Notes: generated by a model not told the origin, from the sequence alone. Counted from the stretch's first letter, positions 17,299 through 26,428 are shown. The stretch: 58,623 nucleotides of DNA from an uncultured Lachnospiraceae bacterium (GCA_902780385.1 CACZFF010000010.1:1-58623); one strand, 5' to 3'. Made by a program: numbers and translations.

Positions 17299-19524
17299 AT
17301 GCGAGGTTCTTTCGTTTATCATAGAAAAAAACAGAGCCGGAAAAGATATAGAACATTGGGTGTGCTGACGGCAGTTTTGCTGGCCGTGTGCCTGCTTGCT
17401 TCCTGCGGACCTGAGCCGGGAAAGGAAGAGAGCAGCGGAAAGGCGGACGGCTCAGAAATCTTCTCTGAGCAGGACTCCGGCGGAGGAAAAGGCAAAGAGG
17501 ACGGACCGGACAGCGCCGCAGGGCAGTCTACCGGAGACAGCATGGCTGCTTCGGACATGGGGGCTGCTCAGACCGCAAAGACGGGTGCGGCAGCAGGACC
17601 GGTGCCCGGGGAGTCGGCTTCTGCGGGAGCCAGCACCGGAGCGGCTGCAGAGGACATGTTCTCTCATCCGATCCAGGGCGAGATCAAACAGGTGGATGCG
17701 CAGATACTGGAGGAGCTGCAGGCATTTCTGAATGAAGACAGCAGTTACGGATTCCTTCTCTCCTCTTATGACATACCGGAAGAAATAGATCTGAATCAGG
17801 TCTTTTATTCCGGAGCGGGCTTTAAGCAGGAAGAACTGACAGAAAAGGAAAAAGAGCTCCTGCTGGACCGTATTCCGCAAAAAGAGATCAGGACGCCGGT
17901 CGTCAAGCTGAAGAAGGAGCAGGCCGAAGAGCTGCTCAGTCAAAAGGCGGGAATCTCTTATGATGAATCCAGACATCCGCTGGATCAGGAGGACGGATGG
18001 GCGTATATAAACAGGTACGGGACCTGGTATGCGCTCCGGGGAGACACCAACCGCCAGTACATCAATTGCTCAGATGCCTGGCAGCAGGGAGACCTGTATA
18101 TCATCCATTACCAGCTGATGGCACAGGCGCCGGAGAAAGCGGACAGCGCGGAGGCGGATGCCGCAGCAGCTGCTGCGGAAGAAAATGCAGAAACAGCAGA
18201 GACGGCAGGAACCGCTGAAGCAGCAAAAGCAGCAGAAACTTCTGAAACCGCAGAAACCGCTGAAGCGGCAAAAGCAGCAGAAACTTCTGAAACCGCAGAA
18301 ACGACAGAAACAGCTGAAACAGCAGAAGCTGCTGTAACAGGAGAAACAGCTGCAGCGGCGGAGACAACCGGTGCAGCAGAGACAGCAGAGGCAGCAGAGA
18401 CGACTGCGGCAGCTGAAACAGCAGAAGCTGCAGCTGCAGGGCAGGAATCCCCGGTTGAAGAGGAAAAGAACGCACTTTACCGGCCGACCTATGAAGTACA
18501 GCTGCAGAAGACAGAGAAGGGCTATCGTTTCTGCTACAACATTGTATGGACACAGAAAAACCTGATCGAGGCACAATCCTATCGGGCGGAGCTCAAGCCG
18601 GCGGGCGAAGTGTTTTTTGCTCCGTATTATCCGGATACAGACCAGGATGAGAAGGCAGATGTGACTTTTGTGCTGGAAAAGGACAGAGCGATCCTGGCAA
18701 TTCTCGATCCCATGGAGGCATCCAACATACGCACAGACCGGATTTTTGCAGGCGTGGATGCTGTTGATTTTACCGATTACAATCAGGACGGAAATATGGA
18801 TATCCTGACGATCTGTACCTATACACAGATCGCCGATGACGGCAGAAAATCCGGAGAGATCCGTGAAGCCAGGGTTTACGAGGGGCAGGAAGACGCGGTA
18901 CCTCTTCTCGACAGAGAAAAGACAGAGGCAGTCAACAGGGATGTAGAGGTGCTCAATATCACCAATGTAACCGGGTACCTGACCGGAAAATCCGACGGCA
19001 AGGCCAGAAAATACGATTCCTGGAAGGAAGCCTATGCAGCCCATATCGCAGGAATCGCAGAGGAAGAATACCAGGGTTTCGGATTGATCTACCTCAATGA
19101 CGACCGCACACCGGAACTTGTCCAGCTGGGCGCGACGACTGCCAAGGGAGCCACCATTGTTGTCTATCGCAACGGTACACTCGAGGAAACTTGGCTGAAC
19201 CGCCGCGATTTCCAGTATCTGGAGTATGAGAATCTTCTCTACAGCCCGTCCGGTGTGGAAAACCTGCATTTTGATACGATCTACAGCATTACAGGCGGGA
19301 AACTCAGTATCTCGACACAGGGGTATTACGGAAACAGCAGCTTTGCCCGCGTGCGTTTTGACGAAAACGGGAAAGAAGTCCGGGATTATTTCTGGGAAGG
19401 CGGCCAGGTATCGGAGAGCGGATACCGGGATGGCATCAGCTTCCTGTTTGACTCTACCAGGGCAAAGACCTGCCAGGGAGACCAGCTTCTGACAGCCGCA
19501 CAGCTCCTGGAAAGACTGAAATGA
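17299..19524 (+). CDS. Repetitive surface lipoprotein with Asp-rich DxDxDG-like loops (741 aa)
   Basis: I do not recognise a named family. A basic N-terminus and hydrophobic segment end in the lipobox LLASC, so Cys36 should be lipid-anchored outside the membrane. Residues ~40-120 are Gly/Ser/Glu-rich. Around residues 285-385 is a long Ala/Glu/Thr repeat (AAETSETAETAEAAK type), encoded partly by a 45-bp DNA duplication. The C-terminal half looks globular and contains DTDQDEKAD and DYNQDGNMD, calcium-loop-like motifs seen in FG-GAP/VCBS repeats. The ATG at 17299 lies eight bases after GGAGG. It follows rsuA closely and precedes metF by 13 bases, so it may share a transcript with both. Confidence 0.7.
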   Translation: MRGSFVYHRKKQSRKRYRTLGVLTAVLLAVCLLASCGPEPGKEESSGKADGSEIFSEQDSGGGKGKEDGPDSAAGQSTGDSMAASDMGAAQTAKTGAAAGPVPGESASAGASTGAAAEDMFSHPIQGEIKQVDAQILEELQAFLNEDSSYGFLLSSYDIPEEIDLNQVFYSGAGFKQEELTEKEKELLLDRIPQKEIRTPVVKLKKEQAEELLSQKAGISYDESRHPLDQEDGWAYINRYGTWYALRGDTNRQYINCSDAWQQGDLYIIHYQLMAQAPEKADSAEADAAAAAAEENAETAETAGTAEAAKAAETSETAETAEAAKAAETSETAETTETAETAEAAVTGETAAAAETTGAAETAEAAETTAAAETAEAAAAGQESPVEEEKNALYRPTYEVQLQKTEKGYRFCYNIVWTQKNLIEAQSYRAELKPAGEVFFAPYYPDTDQDEKADVTFVLEKDRAILAILDPMEASNIRTDRIFAGVDAVDFTDYNQDGNMDILTICTYTQIADDGRKSGEIREARVYEGQEDAVPLLDREKTEAVNRDVEVLNITNVTGYLTGKSDGKARKYDSWKEAYAAHIAGIAEEEYQGFGLIYLNDDRTPELVQLGATTAKGATIVVYRNGTLEETWLNRRDFQYLEYENLLYSPSGVENLHFDTIYSITGGKLSISTQGYYGNSSFARVRFDENGKEVRDYFWEGGQVSESGYRDGISFLFDSTRAKTCQGDQLLTAAQLLERLK

Positions 19525-19537
19525 AAGGAAATTATAA

Positions 19538-20413
19538 ATGAGAATCATCGATATTTTGAATGAGAAGGATGTTACATTGTCATTCGAGGTGTTTCCGCCC
19601 AAGACCGAGGCCGGTTTTCTGACGGTGGAACAGGCGACGGAGCAGATTGCCGCTCTCAGGCCTGATTTCATGAGTGTCACCTACGGGGCCGGCGGAGGCA
19701 CGAGCAAACATACCACCCGCATTGCGGCAGACCTGCAGCAGAAGTACGGGACCAATGTGCTCGCCCACCTCACCTGTGTCTCTTCCACCAAAGAGACGGT
19801 CAGGAAGATGATCGAAACATACCGGGAGAACGGAATTCAGAATATCATGGCTCTGCGCGGAGATATCCCGGCGGAAGGAAGATCGGTATTTGACTACAAC
19901 CACGCATCGGAACTGATCTATGATATCAAGTCCATGGATGACAAACTCTGCATCGGAGGCGCCTGCTATCCCGAAGGACATGTGGAATGTGAGCGCCAGT
20001 CGGAGGATATCCTCCATCTCAAGGAAAAAGTGGAAGCAGGGTGTGATTTTCTGACAACGCAGATGTTTTTTGACAATTCCACAATGTACAGCTTCCTCTA
20101 CCGCATCCGTGAGGCGGGCATCGAGGTGCCTGTTGTCGCCGGCATCATGCCGATCACCAATCCCGGACAGGTCAAGCGCAGTGTCGCCCTCTCCGGCGCC
20201 ACGATCCCCCAGCGTTTTAAGACCATGGTCGACCGCTTCGGCGATGATCCCCTCAGCATGAAACAGGCGGGTGTCGTCTATGCGGCGGAACAGATCATCG
20301 ATCTGATCGCCAACGGCGTCGGGCACATTCATGTCTACACCATGAATAAACCGGAGATTGCTGCCGGAATCCGCAACAGCCTCTCCGCTCTGTGGGGAAT
20401 TACCGACATCTGA
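19538..20413 (+). CDS. metF: Methylenetetrahydrofolate reductase (291 aa)
   Basis: Reduces 5,10-methylene-THF to 5-methyl-THF, the methyl donor for methionine synthase. Family motifs are present: SFEVFPPK near the N-terminus, SVTYGAGGG, ALRGDIP, and DFLTTQMFFDN with the FAD/folate-binding region. Length is normal. AAAGGA precedes the ATG by eight bases. It is the first of a metF-reactivation protein-metH set and is separated from the next gene by a terminator-like GGGGACGG palindrome. Confidence 0.96.
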   Translation: MRIIDILNEKDVTLSFEVFPPKTEAGFLTVEQATEQIAALRPDFMSVTYGAGGGTSKHTTRIAADLQQKYGTNVLAHLTCVSSTKETVRKMIETYRENGIQNIMALRGDIPAEGRSVFDYNHASELIYDIKSMDDKLCIGGACYPEGHVECERQSEDILHLKEKVEAGCDFLTTQMFFDNSTMYSFLYRIREAGIEVPVVAGIMPITNPGQVKRSVALSGATIPQRFKTMVDRFGDDPLSMKQAGVVYAAEQIIDLIANGVGHIHVYTMNKPEIAAGIRNSLSALWGITDI

Positions 20414-20420
20414 AAGAAGA

Positions 20421-20465
20421 GACAGGAGAGGAGACAGGGGACGGTTCTGTGTCTCCTCTCTTTTT
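20421..20465 (+). repeat. GGGGACGG palindrome, copy 2, shaped as a terminator
   Basis: A perfect 11-bp stem GAGAGGAGACA (20426-20436)/TGTCTCCTCTC (20450-20460) encloses the 13-base loop GGGGACGGTTCTG and is followed by TTTTT. It has the form of a Rho-independent terminator between metF and the reactivation-protein gene. Copies 3 and 4 carry the same loop. Confidence 0.85.
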
Positions 20466-20479
20466 AAGGTAAAAAGCAT

Positions 20480-21274
20480 ATGATCAAAGTTGATAAAAAG
20501 GAAATCTATCGCTATCTCGGCTATCGCAGGAATATTCCGGACGCAGAAGTCTGCAGGATGGTGGACAGCTGTCTGGAGCAACTGCAGCGGGAGGTGACAC
20601 CCCGGTATATATTCCGGAAATACCCTGTGGAGAGTGTCTACACGGTTCCGGGGGCATTTGCGGAGGAGGAAGATCCTTTGCTGTACTCCTCACCGGAAGG
20701 CGGGACAGAGCGTTCCGGGCAGAGGAAACGGGGCGCACGGCCCGGCCGCAGAACGGAAGCGGAGCTGCCGATGCTGCGGATCGCGGGAATGGAGATCCGC
20801 AGCAGGAGTCTTTCAAGGAACCTGCGCGGGTGCGAGAATGTGTATCTGATGGCGGCTACGCTGGGAATCGGACCTGACCGCCTGATCGCGCGGGCAAGTG
20901 TCACCCATATGAGCCGCGCTGTAACCCTGCAGGCTGCCGCCGCTGCCATGATTGAATCCTGGTGCGACGAGGTAAATCAGAAAATCATCCGGGAGGCTTC
21001 GGAACAGGGCTTTTACTGCAGGCCCCGTTTTTCACCCGGATACGGGGATTTTCCGCTGGAATATCAGCAGGACTTTGCCCAGATCCTCCGCATGCAGAAG
21101 GAAATAGGTGTTTCTCTGACAGAGAGCTTCCTGATGATCCCCACCAAATCGGTGACAGCTGTGATCGGGATCACAGGGGACAGGCAGGATTGTGTCCTGC
21201 ATGGGTGTGAGGTCTGTGAACAGGCTCCGCACTGTGCCTTTTCCAGGAATCGATTGGAGACAGATGGAGAGTGA
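20480..21274 (+). CDS. Free-standing MetH reactivation-domain protein (264 aa)
   Basis: Corresponds to the C-terminal activation domain of E. coli MetH (Met_synt_B12 domain), which binds S-adenosylmethionine and lets the oxidised cobalamin be reductively remethylated. The diagnostic motif RFSPGYGDFPLEYQ is near residue 190, followed by TKSVTAVIGI. The N-terminal half has a low-complexity Arg/Gly insert (residues ~75-95). It ends four bases before metH, whose product lacks this domain, so the pair should work as a two-part enzyme. A similar split is known in Thermotoga. The ribosome-binding site is modest (AAGG). Confidence 0.88.
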   Translation: MIKVDKKEIYRYLGYRRNIPDAEVCRMVDSCLEQLQREVTPRYIFRKYPVESVYTVPGAFAEEEDPLLYSSPEGGTERSGQRKRGARPGRRTEAELPMLRIAGMEIRSRSLSRNLRGCENVYLMAATLGIGPDRLIARASVTHMSRAVTLQAAAAAMIESWCDEVNQKIIREASEQGFYCRPRFSPGYGDFPLEYQQDFAQILRMQKEIGVSLTESFLMIPTKSVTAVIGITGDRQDCVLHGCEVCEQAPHCAFSRNRLETDGE

Positions 21275-21278
21275 GTTC

Positions 21279-24005
21279 ATGGCAAATGGAATCAGAAAGC
21301 CGTTTTTGGAGCGTTTGGGAAAAGAATGGCTGTTTTTTGACGGGGGAACAGGTACGATCCTGCAGGAAAAAGGCCTCAAGGGCGGCGAACTCCCGGAGAG
21401 GTGGAATCTGACCCGTCCCGAAGACATCATCGACCTGCACTGCGGATATCTGCAGGCAGGATGTGATATTTTCAACACCAATACCTTCGGAGCGAATGCC
21501 CTGAAGTTCCCCGGTCCGGCTGTGACTGTGGAAAAAGCCGGGGTTAGTGCGGAAAAAGAAGGCACAACAGGCATTGATGCGAATATGGCAGGCGGAGCTC
21601 AGGAGCACGGAGAGCTGCGTCAGATCGTCGAGGCAGCAGTGGCCCTGGCAAAGGAGGCGAGGCGACGGTCCCGGCGCGAGGATGCCTATATAGCGCTGGA
21701 TATCGGGCCCACAGGCAGGCTTCTGGAGCCCCTCGGAGACCTTCCCTTTGAGAAGGCGGTAGAGATTTTCGGGGAAGTCGTGCGCATCGGTGCTGCAGCC
21801 GGCGCGGACCTGGTGCTCATCGAGACAATGAGCGACAGCTATGAATCGAAAGCGGCTGTTCTGGCAGCGAAGGAAAACTGCAATCTGCCGGTGCTGATCA
21901 CCAATGTCTACGACAGCAGCGGAAAGCTTCTGACAGGCGGCACAGTGGATTCCACGGTCGCCATGCTGGAAGGACTGCGTGTGGACGGTCTGGGTGTCAA
22001 CTGCGGCATGGGGCCGGAGCAGATGATCCCGATCGTGAAGCGGATGACCGAAGTGGCTTCTGTGCCGATTCTGGTCAACCCCAATGCCGGCCTTCCCCGT
22101 TCGGAGAAGGGCAGGACGGTCTATGATGTGGATCCTGATTCCTTCGCGGACTGGATGAAAAAGATTGCCGGCATGGGTGTACAGGCCGTGGGCGGCTGCT
22201 GCGGCACGACGCCGGAACATATCCGGAAGACTGTGCAGGCAGTCAGAGGCTGCGCAGGTGCAGAAGAAAAGTCTTGTGCAGATGCAGATAAAAAAACCTG
22301 CACAGCTGCAGACGAAAAGACCGGTGCAGAAGCAGAGGGGATCCGTGAAGGAACCATGGCCTCAAAAGGGGTTCCTTTTGTTCCGAATACAAAGAAAAAA
22401 CTGACAGTGGTCTCCTCCTTCTCCAGGGCGGTGGAAATCGGCAGAAAGCCTGTCATTATCGGCGAGCGGATCAATCCCACCGGGAAAAAGAAGTTTAAAG
22501 AGGCTCTGCGGGAAAATAACATCGAATATATCCTGACAGAGGGACTCAATCAGGAGGACAGCGGCGCCCATATTCTGGATGTCAATGTGGGCCTTCCTGA
22601 GATCGATGAACCGCAGATGATGGCGACAGTCGTCTCCAGACTCCAGAGCATCCTGCCCCTGCCCCTGCAGATCGATACTTCGGACCCGATTGCCATGGAA
22701 CGCGGCATGCGTCTTTACAACGGCAAGCCCATGGTGAATTCCGTAAACGGCAAAAAAGAGAGCATGGAGGCTGTCTTCCCTCTGGTCAGAAAATACGGCG
22801 GCGTAGTCGTTGGCCTGGTGCTGGATGAGGACGGGATCCCGGAGACGGCAGACGGCCGCATCGCGGTCGCGAAGAAGATTTATGAGGCTGCAGACCGGTA
22901 CGGAATACCCCGTGAGGATATTGTGATCGACGGTCTTGCGATGACCATTTCCTCTGACACGAAGAGCGCCCTGACGACCCTGGAGACCCTGCGCCGCGTG
23001 CGCGATGAACTTCACGGCCATACGATCCTGGGCGTTTCCAATATTTCCTTCGGCCTGCCGCAGAGATCCATTATCAATGCACATTTTCTGACAATGGCCA
23101 TGCAGATGGGACTTTCCTGTGCCATCATGAATCCGGGGAATGAGGATATGATGTGCGCCTACCGCGCTTTCCTTGCTCTCTCAGATCTGGATCCGCAGTG
23201 TATGGGCTACATCGGGGCCTACGCCAATGCACAGAGAACGACCGTGACAGCGGCGGCAAAAACCGGTGCCGGGGTCGCAGCTGCAGGCTCGGCGGACGCA
23301 GCAGGCAGCGGGGGATTTAAAGCGTCTGCGGCAGAAAAGGCTGGAGAAGGAATGACGGGAGGCAGTTCCCACCAGCCTTCTGCAGGAATGTCCCTGGGAG
23401 ACAGCATCCGCAGAGGCATGGCAGGGAGCGCGGCCGATGCCGCCAGAGCCCTTCTTGAAGCGGGGACTCCTGCTTTGAGCCTCATTAATGAGGAACTGAT
23501 CCCCGCCCTGGATTTTGTCGGCAAAGGCTTTGAAAAGGGTACCATTTTCCTTCCTCAGCTGCTCATGAGCGCGGAGGCGGCCAAAGCGGCCTTTGAAGTC
23601 GTCAAAGAGACCATGCAGGACGAAAAACAGGAGACAAAGGGCAGGATCATCCTGGCCACTGTCAAGGGAGATATCCACGATATCGGCAAAAACATCGTCA
23701 AGGTCATGCTGGAAAACTACAGCTTCGAAATCCTTGACCTGGGAAAGGATGTTGCCCCGGAGACCATTGTGGAGACGGCGATCAGCGAGAACATCTCTCT
23801 GGTGGGTCTCAGTGCCCTGATGACGACGACGGTCGTCAGCATGGAAGAGACCATCCGCCTGCTCCGTGAACAGAAGCCGGATACAAAGGTTGTGGTCGGC
23901 GGTGCAGTCATGACGCAGGAATACGCTGATTCCATCGGTGCCGACTGCTATGCGCCGGATGCCATGGCAACCGTTCACTTCGCGGAAGAGGTTTTTGCAA
24001 GTTGA
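21279..24005 (+). CDS. metH: Cobalamin-dependent methionine synthase lacking the activation domain (908 aa)
   Basis: Transfers the methyl group of 5-methyl-THF to homocysteine through cobalamin. Domain order: homocysteine-binding barrel (residues ~10-310, FFDGGTGT, zinc cysteines in VNCGMG and GGCCGTTPEH), pterin-binding domain (~370-640, IGERINPTGKKKF), then cobalamin cap and Rossmann domains (~690-908) with DIHDIGKNI bearing the cobalt-ligand His. The fourth, SAM-binding domain is absent and is supplied by the gene upstream. Both inter-domain linkers are enlarged by Ala/Lys/Gly-rich sequence, the first with repeated Cys-Ala-Asp units. I chose the ATG at 21279 (GGAGA eight bases before); an ATG at 21264 is possible. 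Confidence 0.94.
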   Translation: MANGIRKPFLERLGKEWLFFDGGTGTILQEKGLKGGELPERWNLTRPEDIIDLHCGYLQAGCDIFNTNTFGANALKFPGPAVTVEKAGVSAEKEGTTGIDANMAGGAQEHGELRQIVEAAVALAKEARRRSRREDAYIALDIGPTGRLLEPLGDLPFEKAVEIFGEVVRIGAAAGADLVLIETMSDSYESKAAVLAAKENCNLPVLITNVYDSSGKLLTGGTVDSTVAMLEGLRVDGLGVNCGMGPEQMIPIVKRMTEVASVPILVNPNAGLPRSEKGRTVYDVDPDSFADWMKKIAGMGVQAVGGCCGTTPEHIRKTVQAVRGCAGAEEKSCADADKKTCTAADEKTGAEAEGIREGTMASKGVPFVPNTKKKLTVVSSFSRAVEIGRKPVIIGERINPTGKKKFKEALRENNIEYILTEGLNQEDSGAHILDVNVGLPEIDEPQMMATVVSRLQSILPLPLQIDTSDPIAMERGMRLYNGKPMVNSVNGKKESMEAVFPLVRKYGGVVVGLVLDEDGIPETADGRIAVAKKIYEAADRYGIPREDIVIDGLAMTISSDTKSALTTLETLRRVRDELHGHTILGVSNISFGLPQRSIINAHFLTMAMQMGLSCAIMNPGNEDMMCAYRAFLALSDLDPQCMGYIGAYANAQRTTVTAAAKTGAGVAAAGSADAAGSGGFKASAAEKAGEGMTGGSSHQPSAGMSLGDSIRRGMAGSAADAARALLEAGTPALSLINEELIPALDFVGKGFEKGTIFLPQLLMSAEAAKAAFEVVKETMQDEKQETKGRIILATVKGDIHDIGKNIVKVMLENYSFEILDLGKDVAPETIVETAISENISLVGLSALMTTTVVSMEETIRLLREQKPDTKVVVGGAVMTQEYADSIGADCYAPDAMATVHFAEEVFAS

Positions 24006-24049
24006 TGTTTGGGACAATAGCAGGACCCGGACGATGATCAAAAATGAAT

Positions 24050-24096
24050 CTCTGCAGAATCCATGTACAAGGAAAGAGGGTTCTGCAGAGTTTTTT
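24050..24096 (+). terminator. Terminator after metH
   Basis: Stem CTCTGCAGAA (24050-24059)/TTCTGCAGAG (24081-24090), perfect over 10 bp with a 21-base loop, followed by six T residues. It closes the metF-metH region. Confidence 0.85.
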
Positions 24097-24179
24097 GTAA
24101 TAATCAAACAATTTGTTTAAACGGATACACAAATACTGAAAAGTTCACAATTGTTTCACTGTTATTTGTCAAAAATCCA

Positions 24180-24208
24180 TTGAATAATTTGATAAATGAC
24201 GATAAAAT
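24180..24208 (+). promoter_or_regulatory. Promoter of citrate synthase
   Basis: TTGAAT (24180-24185), 17 bases, TAAAAT (24203-24208) in an AT-rich stretch right after the metH terminator. Transcription from near 24215 gives a leader of about 125 bases that contains a small ORF and a possible attenuator hairpin. Confidence 0.65.
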
Positions 24209-24259
24209 AAACTTTCTGAATTGATCGGAAATCGAAGGGCTACAGTTGCTGCCCATATA

Positions 24260-24309
24260 CCGGCCCGGGAAAGGAGATCTGATGGGCTTCTGTACAGGCC
24301 GGAATTTTT
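24260..24309 (+). promoter_or_regulatory. Possible attenuator hairpin before citrate synthase
   Basis: CCGGCC (24260-24265) can pair with GGCCGG (24297-24302), which is followed by AATTTTTTT, a terminator-like arrangement. A competing pairing, GCCC (24263-24266) with GGGC (24284-24287), would enclose the ribosome-binding site of the small leader ORF. The two folds exclude each other. Regulation is an inference from the sequence alone. Confidence 0.4.
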
Positions 24310-24359
24310 TTACGGATTTTACAGGTATTGAAAGGAGGCGCTTTGGGAAAGAAATTTGA
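24282..24359 (+). CDS. Small leader ORF overlapping citrate synthase (25 aa)
   Basis: A 25-codon ORF starts with ATG five bases after AAAGGAG, one of the better ribosome-binding sites nearby. It reads MGFCTGRNFF then TDFTGIERRRFGKEI and ends in TGA inside the citrate synthase gene, overlapping the TTG start at 24343 in another frame. Its early codons lie in the possible attenuator hairpin. It could couple translation of the two ORFs or act as a leader peptide. No homologue is known to me, and it may simply be chance. Confidence 0.35.
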   Translation: MGFCTGRNFFTDFTGIERRRFGKEI

Positions 24360-25689
24360 GAAGATGTTTAAGGAATATGCCGTCTCGCAGATGGGAAGGT
24401 GTGTGAAAAATGATACGATTCCGGATGCGCTTTTCCAGCATTATGAGGTAAACCGGGGACTGAGAGATCTCGACGGAAAGGGTGTGCTTACAGGTCTGAC
24501 GAATATTTCGGAGATCATTTCCTTTGAGGAGAAGGACGGGAAGAGGATCCCGATCGACGGACAGCTCTGGTACAGAGGCTACACGGTGGAACATCTGATC
24601 AAAATGTTTGCCAATGACCGGTTTGCCTATGAGACTCTGACTTATCTGCTTCTGTTCGGAGAGCTTCCGAACGAGCAGGACAAGAAGGATTTCATAGAGA
24701 TCCTCGCAGGCGCCAGGGACCTTCCCACAAATTTTGTCCGCGACGTTATCATGAAGGCGCCGACTAAGGATGTCATGAACTCCATGACCCGCAGTATCCT
24801 GACATTGGCCTCCTATGATACACGTGCCCAGCAGACGGATCTGGCCAACGTCATCCGCCAGAGCATTATGTTGATCGCGGCTTTTCCCATGCTGGCAATT
24901 TACGGTTATCACGCTTATAATCATTATGAGAATATGGAGAGCATGTACATTCACAGACCGGACCCGGAGCTTTCCACTGCGGAGAATATTCTGATGATGA
25001 TGCGCCCCGACCGGCAGTTTACAGAGACAGAGGCCAAGGTTCTCCAGGCGGCGCTGATTCTGCATATGGAGCACGGCGGAGGCAATAACTCCACTTTCAC
25101 CACCCGTGTTGTAACCTCCTCCGGCAGCGATACCTATGCGACGATCGCGGCGGCCATGTCCTCGCTCAAAGGCCCCAGACACGGCGGCGCCAATATCAAG
25201 GTCATGGAGATGATGGACAACATCCGCAAAAAGGTCCATGACTGGAATGATGATGACGAGATTGATGCCTATCTCACCAAAATGCTCAAGGGAGTCGTCT
25301 TTGATCATAAAGGGCTGATCTATGGAATGGGACACGCGGTCTATTCTCTCTCGGATCCCCGTGAGCGCGTGTTCAAATCCTTCGTCGAACGCCTGAGCAT
25401 GGAGAAGGGACGCGGGGAAGATATGGCTCTCTACCAGAAGATTGAAGACATAGCGCCCAGGGTCATCGCACGTGAACGACGGATTTACAAGGGTGTCAGC
25501 CCCAACGTCGACTTCTACAGTGGATTCGTCTACGATATGCTGGGCATCCCGGTAGAGCTCTATACGCCAATCTTCGCGCTGGCCCGTATCACCGGCTGGA
25601 GCGCACACCGCATCGAAGAGATTGTCGGAATGGGCAAGATTCTGAGACCGGCCTACATGAGCGTCATGAAGCGCATCGACGAACAGTGA
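24343..25689 (+). CDS. gltA: Citrate synthase (448 aa)
   Basis: Condenses oxaloacetate and acetyl-CoA to citrate. The catalytic residues are in place: His in LEHGGGNNSTF, His in GPRHGGANIK and Asp in SPNVDFYSG. Length fits the large citrate synthase form found in many Clostridia. The likely start is TTG at 24343, four bases after AAAGGAGG. TTG at 24328 would place the ribosome-binding site inside the gene, and ATG at 24364 is another option. Aconitase and isocitrate dehydrogenase are not in the window. It stands alone with its own promoter. Confidence 0.93.
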   Translation: MGKKFEKMFKEYAVSQMGRCVKNDTIPDALFQHYEVNRGLRDLDGKGVLTGLTNISEIISFEEKDGKRIPIDGQLWYRGYTVEHLIKMFANDRFAYETLTYLLLFGELPNEQDKKDFIEILAGARDLPTNFVRDVIMKAPTKDVMNSMTRSILTLASYDTRAQQTDLANVIRQSIMLIAAFPMLAIYGYHAYNHYENMESMYIHRPDPELSTAENILMMMRPDRQFTETEAKVLQAALILHMEHGGGNNSTFTTRVVTSSGSDTYATIAAAMSSLKGPRHGGANIKVMEMMDNIRKKVHDWNDDDEIDAYLTKMLKGVVFDHKGLIYGMGHAVYSLSDPRERVFKSFVERLSMEKGRGEDMALYQKIEDIAPRVIARERRIYKGVSPNVDFYSGFVYDMLGIPVELYTPIFALARITGWSAHRIEEIVGMGKILRPAYMSVMKRIDEQ

Positions 25690-25776
25690 GTAAACTATGG
25701 TTGTATGTCATATGCTTTTGAACACACATTGACAGGCGCCTGACAGGATGTGAAATATTCATTACAGGGAGGGATT

Positions 25777-26412
25777 ATGGGAAAACTGAAGATTACCTGG
25801 CACGGACACAGTTGTTTTACACTGGAGGAAGAGGGATACTCTATCGTTCTGGATCCCTTTGCGGACGGGGCCGTCCCCGGCTTCGGAAACCTGCGGCTTG
25901 AGGCGGATCAGGTGCTTTGCAGCCATGACCACTTCGACCACAATGCGGTCCAATGCGTGAAGATCCGCGAGGGAGCGGCTTCGAAGAAGAATCCCTTCAA
26001 GATCACGGAAATTCACTCCTGGCACGATGATGCACAGGGCACAAAGCGGGGCAGCAACACGATCCGCATCTATGACGACGGCGAGTACAAGGTCGCGCAC
26101 ATGGGCGACATTGGATGCCTTCCGACTGCGGACCAAAAGGAAGCTCTCAAGGGAATCGACGTCATGCTGATGCCCGTCGGCGGATTCTTTACCCTGGAGC
26201 CTGAAGACGTATGCGCCCTTGCCGCGGAGCTGAAGCCCCGTATGCTGGTTCCCATGCATTACAGGGGAGAAGGATTCGGCTACGATGTGATCGCCCCTCT
26301 GGAAAAATATGCCTCTCTCTGCGGCGGCCTGACTCAGCTTGATAAGAGCGGACTGTCCCTGCCGGAGGAACTGCAGGCCGGCACAGTAGCCCTCAAGGCA
26401 CCGGTGGCATAA
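25777..26412 (+). CDS. MBL-fold metal-dependent hydrolase, UPF0173-like (211 aa)
   Basis: Metallo-beta-lactamase-fold protein with the metal-binding HDHFDH motif (CSHDHFDHNA), an upstream TWHGHSCF strand, AHMGDIGC and a C-terminal PMHYRGEG. It resembles the UPF0173/UlaG-like hydrolases, whose substrates are mostly unknown. The ATG at 25777 follows AGGGAGGG; an in-frame GTG at 25750 would add nine residues. It lies 87 bases after citrate synthase. A 17-bp tandem repeat and then a terminator follow. Confidence 0.85.
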   Translation: MGKLKITWHGHSCFTLEEEGYSIVLDPFADGAVPGFGNLRLEADQVLCSHDHFDHNAVQCVKIREGAASKKNPFKITEIHSWHDDAQGTKRGSNTIRIYDDGEYKVAHMGDIGCLPTADQKEALKGIDVMLMPVGGFFTLEPEDVCALAAELKPRMLVPMHYRGEGFGYDVIAPLEKYASLCGGLTQLDKSGLSLPEELQAGTVALKAPVA

Positions 26413-26428
26413 GGCTCATACGACTATT

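Noticed and set aside
18070-19680. A 536-codon ORF on the minus strand, rich in Cys and Phe
   Set aside because: It is antisense to the repetitive lipoprotein. Its composition (Cys/Phe/Ser runs) is what the complement of Ala/Glu/Thr codons gives, and it has no family motifs.
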